A stretch of 28,346 nucleotides of DNA from DATADD01 sp046262355 (lineage in GTDB: Bacteria > Actinomycetota > CADDZG01 > WHSQ01), in the NCBI GenBank assembly GCA_046262355.1, contig JBHEMX010000023.1, positions 1 to 28,346 on the forward strand, in the 5' to 3' direction. The notes below the pieces were generated by a model, which was not told the DNA's origin, ran no database searches, and saw only the letters and a list, made by a program, of their open reading frames with translations. The position numbers were made by a program, and so were the translations under genes. Positions 7,198 to 14,537 of the stretch are shown here, in pieces. The first letter of the stretch is position 1. Every line of letters starts with the position of its first letter.

Positions 7198-7881
7198 ATG
7201 CCCAATCGACCCATCCCCGAGGCGACCGTCGCTCGCCTGCCCGTCTACCTGCGAGCGCTGCTCGAGCTGGCGGAGGCGCGCGGGATGCTCACGGTGTCGT
7301 CCGAGCAGCTCGCTCAGATGGCCGGGGTCAATGCGGCGAAGGTGCGCAAGGACCTCTCCTACCTCGGCTCGTACGGCACGCGCGGCGTCGGCTACGACAT
7401 CGAGTACCTCCTCTACCAGATCACGCGGGAGCTGGGGCTCACGCAGGACTGGCCTGCCGCTCTGGTGGGCATCGGCAACCTCGGGCGGGCACTTGCCTCC
7501 TACAAGGGCTTCTCGGAGAGGGGCTTTCGCATCGCGGCGCTGTTCGACATCTCCGAGCAGGTCGTCGGCACGGAGGAGGGCGGGCTCGTCGTGCGTCACC
7601 TCGACGAGCTCAAGGAGGCGGTTGCCGAGGACGGCATCTGCATCGGGATCATCACGACACCGCCGCTCGCGGCTCAGGAGGTCGCAGAGCGCTTCGTGGA
7701 CGCCGGGGTGAAGTCGATCCTCAACTTCGCTCCCGCCGTGGTCAACGTGCCGCCGGATGTCTCGATCCGCAAGGTCGACCTCTCGATCGAGTTGCAGATC
7801 CTGTCCTTCTATCAGCAGCGCACGCAGGCGATCTCGACCGCGCGCGAGGCGAACCGTCGCCTCGAGACCCGAGGTCGGTGA
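7198..7881 (+). CDS. rex: Redox-sensing transcriptional repressor Rex
   Basis: This 227-residue protein has an N-terminal winged helix (about 7-62, with QLAQMAGVNAAKVRKDLSYLGSYGTRGVGY, characteristic of Rex) and a Rossmann domain with GIGNLG (91-96) that binds NADH/NAD+. Later conserved parts are LNFAPAVVNVP and the C-terminal swapped helix. ATG at 7198 was chosen over ATG at 7189 because it gives the usual length and fits the promoter spacing. It leads the operon; its stop overlaps the hemA start (GTGA). Rex senses the NADH/NAD+ ratio and in Streptomyces controls respiratory and heme genes. Confidence 0.96.
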   Translation: MPNRPIPEATVARLPVYLRALLELAEARGMLTVSSEQLAQMAGVNAAKVRKDLSYLGSYGTRGVGYDIEYLLYQITRELGLTQDWPAALVGIGNLGRALASYKGFSERGFRIAALFDISEQVVGTEEGGLVVRHLDELKEAVAEDGICIGIITTPPLAAQEVAERFVDAGVKSILNFAPAVVNVPPDVSIRKVDLSIELQILSFYQQRTQAISTAREANRRLETRGR

Positions 7882-9173
7882 AGCAGATGTCGCTCGTTCT
7901 CGTCGGAGTCAACCACAGGACCTCGCCCGTGGGCCTGCTCGAGCGCCTGGCGATATCCGAGGACATGCTGCCCAAGGCGTTGCATCACCTTCTGACCTAT
8001 GAGCACGTCCTCGAGGGAGCGGTGCTCTCGACGTGCAACCGCGTCGACGTCTGCGCGGTCGTGTCGCGCTTCCACGGAGGCGCACAGGACCTGCGCAACT
8101 TCCTCGCCGAGTTCTGCCACGTAGCTCCCGAGGAGTTCAGCGATCATCTCTACACGCTTTACGACGATGGAGCGGCGCGCCACCTCTTCCGTGTCGCGGC
8201 GGGCGTGGACTCGATGGTCGTCGGCGAGTCCGAGATCCTCGGCCAGGTCCGGCGTGCCTTTCAGGTCGCCGTCGAGGAGGGCGCGGCCCGGCGCGTGCTC
8301 GGGCGGGCGTTCCGCCAAGCGCTGTCGGTCGGCAAGCGCGCCCGGACCGAGACGGCGATCGGCCGCAATCCCGTGTCCTTCTCGAGCGCGGCCGTGACGC
8401 TGGCGCGCCGCGGGTTCGCCGGCGAGTCCCTCGCCGCCAAGCGCGTGCTCATCGTCGGCGCCGGAAAGATGGGCAGCCTGACGCTTCAGGCACTGGCCGC
8501 GGCGGGCGTGAACGACGTGACGCTGATAAGCCGCTCGGAGTCCGCCGCGCGCATCGTCGCCGACGTCGAGGGCGCGCGCACACGCCCGCTCGGCGAGCTG
8601 GGCGATGCGCTGGCCCTCGCCGACATCGTCATCAGCTCGACGACCTCCCCGGAGGTCGTGCTCGATCGTCGCTTGGTGCACGACGCGCTCAAGCGCCGCG
8701 GCCACGACGCACCCCTGTTCATCGCGGACATCGCGGTGCCGCGCGACGTCGAGGCGTCGGTGGACGAGCTTCCGGGAGTGATCCTGAGAGACATAGACGA
8801 CCTCCGCAGCGTCGTCGAGGCGAACATCGGAGGGCGTGTCGAGGAGGTCTCCAAGGTCGAGGAGATCGTCGCGGAGGAGCTCGAGCGCTTCAAGGCGTGG
8901 GAGCTCGCCGACGAGCTCGCGCCCACGATCGGCGCGCTCGTCGCGCGTGCCGACGACATCCGGCGCGCCGAGATGCTCCGAGCCGAGACGAGGCTCGGCG
9001 CGCTGACGCCCGAGCAGTTGTCGACCGTGGATCACCTCACCCGTCGGATCGTCGCCAAGCTGTTGCACACGCCCATCCGCAATGCGCGCGAGCTCGCGGG
9101 GTCCAAGCAGGGTTACCTCTATCTCCAGGCGGTGCGCGAGCTCTTCGAGCTCGACGATGAGCCTCGTCCCTGA
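7878..9173 (+). CDS. hemA: Glutamyl-tRNA reductase
   Basis: This 431-residue enzyme reduces glutamyl-tRNA(Glu) with NADPH to glutamate-1-semialdehyde, the first step of the C5 heme route. Visible motifs: GVNHRTSPV at the N terminus, LSTCNRVDV with catalytic C53, GVDSMVVGESEILGQV, the NADPH site VLIVGAGKMG, and a C-terminal dimerisation helix region. GTG 7878 overlaps the rex stop by four bases; ATG at 7887 is an alternative start. The 3' end overlaps hemC by 17 bases. Length is normal for the family. Confidence 0.96.
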   Translation: MKQMSLVLVGVNHRTSPVGLLERLAISEDMLPKALHHLLTYEHVLEGAVLSTCNRVDVCAVVSRFHGGAQDLRNFLAEFCHVAPEEFSDHLYTLYDDGAARHLFRVAAGVDSMVVGESEILGQVRRAFQVAVEEGAARRVLGRAFRQALSVGKRARTETAIGRNPVSFSSAAVTLARRGFAGESLAAKRVLIVGAGKMGSLTLQALAAAGVNDVTLISRSESAARIVADVEGARTRPLGELGDALALADIVISSTTSPEVVLDRRLVHDALKRRGHDAPLFIADIAVPRDVEASVDELPGVILRDIDDLRSVVEANIGGRVEEVSKVEEIVAEELERFKAWELADELAPTIGALVARADDIRRAEMLRAETRLGALTPEQLSTVDHLTRRIVAKLLHTPIRNARELAGSKQGYLYLQAVRELFELDDEPRP

Positions 9174-10128
9174 CTCGCTGATCATCGCGAGCCGCGCCTC
9201 GCGCCTCGCACGGGCACAGGCCGAGATCGTGGCGGCCGCGCTGCGCGCCGCCCACCCGTCGCTCGAGGTGACGTTCCGGACCGCCGCCACTTCGGGCGAC
9301 CGCGATGTGCGCTCCTTCCGCGCGATCGGAGGTAAGGGTCTGTTCACCACGGAGGTCGAGCGAGAGGTGCTCGAGCTGCGCGCAGACGTCGCGGTCCATT
9401 CGGCCAAAGACCTCACCGCCGAGCTCGCTCCCGGCTGTTCGATCTTGTGCGTCCCCGTGCGCGCCGCGGCCGGAGACGTCGTCCTGGGCGGGCGCGGCGC
9501 GAGTGGCGAGGAGCGGCTCGCGTCTCTTGCCGCGGGCGCCGCGGTCGGGACGTCGAGCATGCGCCGCAGGGCGCTCGTCGCCGAGGCGCGTCCGGACCTC
9601 GAGGTGGTGGAGTTGCGGGGCAACCTCGACACGCGCCTCGACAAAGTGGCGCGCAGGGAGGTCTCGGCGGCAGTCCTCGCGGCCGCCGGGCTGGAGCGCC
9701 TCGGCCACGACGATCTCGTGGCGACGGGATCGCTCGACGCCTCGTGGTGGGTCCCGGCGCCGGGCCAGGGCGCCCTTGCGGTCGAGGCGCTCGCGGAGCG
9801 CGCCGATCTCGCGGCCCTGCTGGCGCCGGCCGGCGACGCCGACGCGGCCGCGGAGCTGACCTGCGAGCGGGCGTTCGCGGCGCGCCTCGAGGGCGGCTGC
9901 TCGGTGCCGCTCGGATGTCTCGCTCGGGCGCATGACGGGAGACTCGTCGCGAGCGGTTTCCTCGGCGCGCCGGGCGGCGGCGCGGCCCTGCGCGACCGGG
10001 TCTCCGGACCCGTTGGAGCGGCGGCCGAGCTCGGCGTGGAGCTCGCCGAGGTCATCCTGGCCGCGGGCGGCGACGACGTCCTGGCCGTGCTCGAGGACGC
10101 CCCCGCCGTCGCGCCGAGCCCGCCGTGA
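9157..10128 (+). CDS. hemC: Hydroxymethylbilane synthase (porphobilinogen deaminase)
   Basis: This 323-residue enzyme joins four porphobilinogens into hydroxymethylbilane. It contains ASRASRLARAQ, TSGDRD, GGKGLFTTEVE, HSAKDL with the catalytic D85, GTSSMRRR, LRGNLDTRLDK, and EGGCSVPLG with C248 as the attachment site of the dipyrromethane cofactor. ATG at 9157 lies within the end of hemA and gives the conserved N terminus LIIASRASRLA at the right distance. Its last codons, encoding APSPP, lie in the first copy of a 62-base tandem repeat, and its stop overlaps the following mini-ORF. Confidence 0.96.
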   Translation: MSLVPDSLIIASRASRLARAQAEIVAAALRAAHPSLEVTFRTAATSGDRDVRSFRAIGGKGLFTTEVEREVLELRADVAVHSAKDLTAELAPGCSILCVPVRAAAGDVVLGGRGASGEERLASLAAGAAVGTSSMRRRALVAEARPDLEVVELRGNLDTRLDKVARREVSAAVLAAAGLERLGHDDLVATGSLDASWWVPAPGQGALAVEALAERADLAALLAPAGDADAAAELTCERAFAARLEGGCSVPLGCLARAHDGRLVASGFLGAPGGGAALRDRVSGPVGAAAELGVELAEVILAAGGDDVLAVLEDAPAVAPSPP

Positions 10129-10234
10129 GCCGGCCGCCGACGGGCGCTCCCGGCGTCGTCACTTGCGCCGCCGCGCCGAGCCCGCCGTGAGCCGGCCGCT
10201 GACGGGCGTGCGCGTCGTCGTCACCCGTGCCGCC
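10111..10234 (+). repeat. 62-base tandem duplication of the hemC-hemD junction
   Basis: Copy 1 (10111-10172) and copy 2 (10173-10234) are directly adjacent. The first 27 bases are identical, and differences are clustered in the second half. Each copy holds the hemC-type 3' end (GCGCCGAGCCCGCCGTGA) overlapping a GTG start and the first hemD codons. Because 62 is not a multiple of three, the copy 1 frame does not run into hemD. Confidence 0.93.
10125..10190 (+). CDS. 21-codon mini-ORF linking hemC to hemD
   Basis: Formed by the tandem duplication, this frame starts at the GTG overlapping the hemC stop (GTGA) and ends at a TGA overlapping the hemD GTG start (GTGA). The start MSRPPTGAPGVVTCAA is a decayed version of the hemD N terminus MSRPLTGVRVVVTRAA. 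It is probably a by-product, but a ribosome finishing hemC could restart here and then again at hemD, so it may preserve translational coupling. A stable peptide product is unlikely. Confidence 0.5.
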   Translation: MSRPPTGAPGVVTCAAAPSPP

Positions 10235-10990
10235 CACCAGGCGTCGTCTCTCGCCGGCGCGCTCGAGGAGCTCGGCGCCGAGGTGATCTACCTGCCCGTG
10301 ATCTCCATCGCGCCCCCGTCGGCGCCGGCCGAGCTCGATGCGGGGCTGCGCCGTCTCGACGGGGGGACGTACGCATGGGTCCTCTTCACGAGCGCCAATG
10401 GCGTCGCGCGCGTCTTCGAGCGACTCGACGCCCTGGCGCTCGGCGTCGGCGCCCGGATCGGCGCGGTCGGCGGCGCGACCAAGGGCGCTCTCGAGCGGCG
10501 CGGGGTGACGCCGGAGCTGGTCCCCGACGCGTTCACCGCCGCTGCGCTGGCCGCCGCCCTCGGCCGGGGCTCGGGCAGGGTCTTGCTCCCGCGCGTCGAG
10601 GGCGCGCCTTCCGCGCTGCCGGACTCGCTGCGCGCGAGCGGCTGGAGCCCCGAAGAGCTGGCCGCCTACCGCAACGTTCCGGCGCCTTGGTCTCCCGAGC
10701 TCGAGACCGTGCGCGGCATGCGCTTCGACGCGGTCACGTTCTTGAGCGGGTCGGCGGCGCGCGGCTTCGTGACGCTCGTCGCCCCTCCCGAGGCCCTCGA
10801 GCTGGCGCCGGGACAGGCGGCGCGCCGGGTCGTCGCGTGCATCGGGCCGGAGACCGCGGCGACCGCGCGCGCCGCGGGGCTCAGGGTCGATGTCGTCGCG
10901 ACCGAGCACTCGGCGCGCGGCCTCGCGCTGGCGCTCGCGGCGGCCCTGCATCCGGCCTCGTCGCCGTCCGATGGCAACATGGGCGCATGA
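10187..10990 (+). CDS. hemD: Uroporphyrinogen-III synthase
   Basis: This 267-residue protein cyclises hydroxymethylbilane with inversion of ring D to uroporphyrinogen III. The family is poorly conserved, but VRVVVTRAAHQASSLAGALEELGAEV at the start, WVLFTSANGV, and AVTFLSGSAARGFV plus ACIGPETAATARAAGL near the end are typical. The operon position after hemC supports it. The GTG start lies in copy 2 of the duplicated junction; no better start exists. Its TGA overlaps the hemB ATG. Confidence 0.93.
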   Translation: MSRPLTGVRVVVTRAAHQASSLAGALEELGAEVIYLPVISIAPPSAPAELDAGLRRLDGGTYAWVLFTSANGVARVFERLDALALGVGARIGAVGGATKGALERRGVTPELVPDAFTAAALAAALGRGSGRVLLPRVEGAPSALPDSLRASGWSPEELAAYRNVPAPWSPELETVRGMRFDAVTFLSGSAARGFVTLVAPPEALELAPGQAARRVVACIGPETAATARAAGLRVDVVATEHSARGLALALAAALHPASSPSDGNMGA

Positions 10991-11964
10991 GCTCTTTTCC
11001 CTCCTACCGGTCGCGCCGGCTCCGAGCGACCCCTGCCTTGAGGCGGGCGTTCGCCGAGACGTCGCTCGCCCCCTCGAACCTGGTTGCGCCGCTGTTCGTG
11101 AAGGAGGGCATCGCCGAGCCGGCCGCGATCGGGTCGATGCCGGGACAGCGCCAGCACACCGTCGAGTCGCTCATCAAGGAGGCGCGCGAGATCGCCGAGC
11201 GTGGGGTCGCCGGCTTCCTCGTGTTCGGGGTCCCTCAGCGCAAGGACGCCGGCGGCAGCGAGGCCTACAACGATCGGGGCATCGCGCAGCGGGCTCTCAC
11301 CGCGCTCAGGGACGAGCTCGGAGACGAGGTGATCGTGATCGCCGATACCTGTCTGTGCGAGTACACCGAGCACGGCCATTGCGGGATCCTCAGCGGCGAA
11401 CGCGTGGATAACGACATCACGATCGAGGTCTACGGCGACATCGCCGTCTCGCAGGCGGCCGCCGGAGCCGACCTTGTCGCTCCGTCGGGGATGATGGACG
11501 GACAGGTCGCGCGCATCCGCAGCGCGCTGGACGACGCCGGCCGGCACGACACGGCGATCCTGGCGTACGCCGCCAAGTACGCATCGAGCTTCTACGGGCC
11601 GTTTCGCGCCGCCGCCGAGGGCGCGCCGCGCTTCGGCGATCGGCGGCCGTACCAACAGGACCCTGCGAACGTGCGAGAGGGAGTGCGCGAGGCACAGCTC
11701 GACGTCGCGGAGGGCGCCGACGCGGTCATGGTCAAGCCGGCACTCGCGTATCTCGATGTCTTGCGCGCGGTGAAGGACACGCTCGGATACCCGACGGCTG
11801 CGTACAACGTCTCCGGCGAGTACTCGATGTTGATGGCGGCGGCCGAGAGGGGCTGGATCGACGAACGCGGGGCGGTCCTCGAGTCGCTCATGGCCATGCG
11901 GCGCGCCGGAGCGGACCTCGTGATCACCTATCACGCCAAGAAGGCCGCCGAGTGGCTGGCATGA
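10987..11964 (+). CDS. hemB: Delta-aminolevulinic acid dehydratase (porphobilinogen synthase)
   Basis: This 325-residue enzyme condenses two 5-aminolevulinates into porphobilinogen. The two active-site lysines are K197 (AYAAKYAS) and K250 (AVMVKPALAYLD). The segment DTCLCEYTEHGHCG carries C122, C124 and C132, the zinc-binding set, so this is a zinc-dependent type rather than the aspartate-rich magnesium type. ATGA overlaps join it to hemD before and hemL after. Length is normal. Confidence 0.97.
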   Translation: MSSFPSYRSRRLRATPALRRAFAETSLAPSNLVAPLFVKEGIAEPAAIGSMPGQRQHTVESLIKEAREIAERGVAGFLVFGVPQRKDAGGSEAYNDRGIAQRALTALRDELGDEVIVIADTCLCEYTEHGHCGILSGERVDNDITIEVYGDIAVSQAAAGADLVAPSGMMDGQVARIRSALDDAGRHDTAILAYAAKYASSFYGPFRAAAEGAPRFGDRRPYQQDPANVREGVREAQLDVAEGADAVMVKPALAYLDVLRAVKDTLGYPTAAYNVSGEYSMLMAAAERGWIDERGAVLESLMAMRRAGADLVITYHAKKAAEWLA

Positions 11965-13247
11965 ACCGAGCAACGTCCGACAAGCTGCTGGAGGACGCGC
12001 GCTCACTGATGCCCGGCGGTGTCAACTCGCCCGTGCGCGCGTTCGATGCGGTCGGGTCCCAGCCGTTCTTCGTGGCATCGGCCTCCGGCAGCAAGCTGAC
12101 CGACGTCGACGGCAACAGATACGTGGACTATGTCCAGAGCTGGGGTGCGTTGCTGTTCGGCCACGCGCCTCCAGAGGTCGTGCAAGCAGTGACCGAAGCA
12201 GTGCGCCGCGGCACCTCGTTCGGCACGCCGAGCGAGCTCGAGGTCGAGCTCGCGCGTCTCGTCGTTGCGATGGTGCCGAAGGTCGAGCGGGTCCGCTTCG
12301 TCTCGTCGGGAACGGAGGCGGCCATGACGGCCGTGCGACTCGCCCGCGGCGCGACCGGCAGAACCAAGGTGCTCAAGTTCGCGGGCTGTTACCACGGCCA
12401 TCTCGACGCGTTGCTCGTGGAGGCCGGCTCGGGCGTCGCGACGCTCGGCGTACCCGGCACCCCGGGAGTCACGGAGGGCGCGACCGCCGACACCGTGGTG
12501 GCCCCGTACAACGACCTCGCCGCGGCCGCCGGCGCACTGGACCCGTTCGCCGACGACGTCGCGGCGATCCTCGTCGAGCCGGTCGCGGCGAACATGGGGC
12601 TGGTCGTTCCCAGGGACGGCTTCCTCGAGGGGCTGCGCGCGCTGGCGGACGACGTCGGTGCGCTGCTCGTGTTCGATGAGGTCATCACGGGCTTCCGGGT
12701 CGCCTCCGGGGGCGCGCAGGAGCGCTTCGGCGGGCGTCCCGACCTCGTGCTGCTCGGCAAAGTCATCGGCGGGGGGCTTCCCGTTGGAGCCGTGGCCGGG
12801 CCGGCGGCGATCATGGATCAGCTCGCCCCGGACGGTCCCGTGTATCAAGCGGGAACGCTGTCGGGCAATCCCGTCGCCATGGCCGCGGGGATCGCGACGC
12901 TGTCGCTGATCCGATCGCAGCCGGACCTGCACGACCGCCTCCAGGAGCGAGGCCGCGCTCTCGTGCGCGGCCTCGTCGGGGCCGCCGACGAGGCGCGCGT
13001 CGAGCTCTACGCCGCCTCGGTCGGCGCGCTCGCGGGCTTCTTCTTCACGGGCGACGAGGTGCAGGACTACGCCGGCGCCCAAGCGACCGACGGCGAAAGG
13101 TACGCGCGCTTCTGGCGCGGGATGCTCGAGCGAGGCATCTACCTTCCGCCCTCGAGATTCGAGGCGCTGTTTCTCTCGACCGCGCACACGCAAGCCGACC
13201 TCGAGCAGACGCTCGACGCGGCCACGGAAGCGATGCGGGAGCTATAG
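11961..13247 (+). CDS. hemL: Glutamate-1-semialdehyde 2,1-aminomutase
   Basis: This 428-residue PLP enzyme turns glutamate-1-semialdehyde into 5-aminolevulinate, the substrate of HemB. It has MPGGVNSPVRAF at the N terminus, SSGTEAAMTAVRLARG, CYHGHLD, VFDEVITGFR (D239 contacts PLP) and LLGKVIGGGLPVGA with K267 as the PLP lysine. ATG 11961 overlaps the hemB stop; an in-frame GTG at 11952 is less likely. It is the last gene of the operon, completing the route from glutamyl-tRNA to uroporphyrinogen III. Confidence 0.97.
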   Translation: MNRATSDKLLEDARSLMPGGVNSPVRAFDAVGSQPFFVASASGSKLTDVDGNRYVDYVQSWGALLFGHAPPEVVQAVTEAVRRGTSFGTPSELEVELARLVVAMVPKVERVRFVSSGTEAAMTAVRLARGATGRTKVLKFAGCYHGHLDALLVEAGSGVATLGVPGTPGVTEGATADTVVAPYNDLAAAAGALDPFADDVAAILVEPVAANMGLVVPRDGFLEGLRALADDVGALLVFDEVITGFRVASGGAQERFGGRPDLVLLGKVIGGGLPVGAVAGPAAIMDQLAPDGPVYQAGTLSGNPVAMAAGIATLSLIRSQPDLHDRLQERGRALVRGLVGAADEARVELYAASVGALAGFFFTGDEVQDYAGAQATDGERYARFWRGMLERGIYLPPSRFEALFLSTAHTQADLEQTLDAATEAMREL

Positions 13248-13286
13248 CGGCCCACCATGGGCGCGTGTGGACGGCGGCCCACCGGT

Positions 13287-13314
13287 CTCGGTGCGCTTCG
13301 AAAGTGCGACCGAG
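13287..13314 (+). terminator. Imperfect hairpin after hemL
   Basis: CTCGGT (13287-13292) pairs with ACCGAG (13309-13314), with further partial pairing of the bases between. It begins 40 bases after the hemL stop and may end the heme operon transcript, though there is no T-run. Confidence 0.4.
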
Positions 13315-13386
13315 CTCGCAGAGATGTAGCCCTGGGGTTGTGATCGGGGCCACTCCGGCAGGCGGTCCAGCGTCTACGATCGACCC

Positions 13387-13722
13387 ATGAGCGCGGGCGA
13401 GATCGTGATCACCGCCTTCATCGGCTTCGTGTCGGCGGGCCTCGGGTCGCTCATTTGGTCTCGGCTGGGACGTCTCGAAGACGAGATGAGCAAGTTGGGA
13501 CGGGAGCTGCGCGTCGAGATCCGTGGTTGTGCGTCGAAAGAAGACCTGGAGATCGTGCGCGTCGAGATCCGTGGTTGTGCGTCGAAGGAAGACCTGGAGA
13601 CCTTCCGCTCCGAGACGCGTTCGGAGACGAGGGGGGTGCGCTCCGACATCGCCGCGCTGCGCTCGGACCTGACCCAGGTGGCGCCGGCCGTAGGTGCGCA
13701 CCCCCGAGCGTCGGAAGGTTAG
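13387..13722 (+). CDS. Small membrane-anchored coiled-coil protein with a 16-residue duplication
   Basis: This 111-residue protein has an N-terminal hydrophobic helix (about 5-25) followed by a charged, probably coiled-coil region. Residues 43-58 and 59-74 are near-identical (VEIRGCASKEDLE, then IVR or TFR), mirrored by a 48-base DNA repeat. Each unit contains a cysteine. No family or function recognised. No ribosome site precedes the ATG; TACGAT ends 6 bases before it, so the mRNA could be leaderless. It lies between the heme operon and a convergent amidotransferase. Confidence 0.7.
   Translation: MSAGEIVITAFIGFVSAGLGSLIWSRLGRLEDEMSKLGRELRVEIRGCASKEDLEIVRVEIRGCASKEDLETFRSETRSETRGVRSDIAALRSDLTQVAPAVGAHPRASEG
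13508..13603 (+). repeat. 48-base tandem repeat inside the coiled-coil gene
   Basis: Units 13508-13555 and 13556-13603 differ by one synonymous change within the shared core (GCGTCGAAAGAA versus GCGTCGAAGGAA) and a few bases at the 3' end. The period is 16 codons, so the frame is kept. Near-identity suggests recent duplication. Confidence 0.9.
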
Positions 13723-13760
13723 GGCCCCCGCCGGATCCGATAGCATCCCAGTCCGGCAGA

Positions 13761-14465
13761 CTATCCGCCGAGCAGTCGCGCAAAGGCGCGCACGGTCTCC
13801 CTTGCCGACGCGCGCTGCGCGGGGAGGTGCCTGCGGGCTTCTTCCAGGAGCCCTTCCTTCGTCACACCCCAGTCGTCGCGCAGAGCCTTGGGGTCGCTCT
13901 CGTCGCACCAGTCGGCGATCACGCCCTCGTCGACCTCGAAGTGGAACTGGACGCCATAGGCCTTGCCCGCTCGGAACGCCTGGTTGGCGATATCGGTGCT
14001 CGAGAACAGAAGCGTTGCGTCGTCGGGCAGCTCGATCGCGTCCTCGTGCCATTGGAAGACCTTGATGCCGTGGGCGAACGACGCCACCACGGGGTCGGCG
14101 CGCGCCGCCGGGGTCGGCGCGATGTCTCGGAAGCCCACCTCCTTGACCGTGGCCGGCCGCACCTGGGCCCCGAGAGCGCGCGCCAGCGTCTGCGCGCCGA
14201 GGCAGATGCCGAGCACCGGCATATCGGCGTCCACGGCCTCCTCCACCAGGTGCCGGACCTGCTCGAGCCACGGATAGTCACCGTACTGATCGGTGTTCAT
14301 CTCGCCGCCGAGCACCACCAGCCCGGAGAACGCTCTTGGATCCGGCCACTCGTCGGCGCACCACGCGTCGAGGTATCGGTAAGCGACCCCCTCGGCGCGC
14401 AGCGCGTCGGCGGTAACGCCCAGATGCGCGCTGGCTTGATGACGCACGGCGAGGAGCGGCTTCAT
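13761..14465 (-). CDS. Class I glutamine amidotransferase family protein
   Basis: This 234-residue protein is a GMP-synthase-like GATase domain alone. The nucleophile is C88 in LGICLGAQTLA, with the His/Glu partners in YGVQFHFEVD, and GGEMNTD forms the oxyanion-side loop. It would hydrolyse glutamine or a gamma-glutamyl compound in the cytoplasm. It sits 72 bases downstream of the glutamine synthetase-like gene on the same strand, so it may act in the same gamma-glutamyl pathway, perhaps removing the glutamyl group. The partner or substrate cannot be told from sequence. Confidence 0.87.
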   Translation of the reverse strand: MKPLLAVRHQASAHLGVTADALRAEGVAYRYLDAWCADEWPDPRAFSGLVVLGGEMNTDQYGDYPWLEQVRHLVEEAVDADMPVLGICLGAQTLARALGAQVRPATVKEVGFRDIAPTPAARADPVVASFAHGIKVFQWHEDAIELPDDATLLFSSTDIANQAFRAGKAYGVQFHFEVDEGVIADWCDESDPKALRDDWGVTKEGLLEEARRHLPAQRASARETVRAFARLLGG

Positions 14466-14537
14466 GTCACGACTCTATCCACCCGTTGAGTTGGCGGCGG
14501 GTCGCGCACAGCGCACCCCCACCTCCCATCCGAGCCT

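Noticed and set aside
7812..10055. A 747-codon minus-strand open frame
   Set aside because: It lies fully antisense to rex, hemA and hemC, whose conserved motifs are clear. Long antisense frames are normal in high-GC coding DNA; this one has no recognisable domain.
13338..13343. TTGTGA, a second possible Rex half-site
   Set aside because: No matching TCACAA arm lies at the required distance; a lone half-site is expected by chance.
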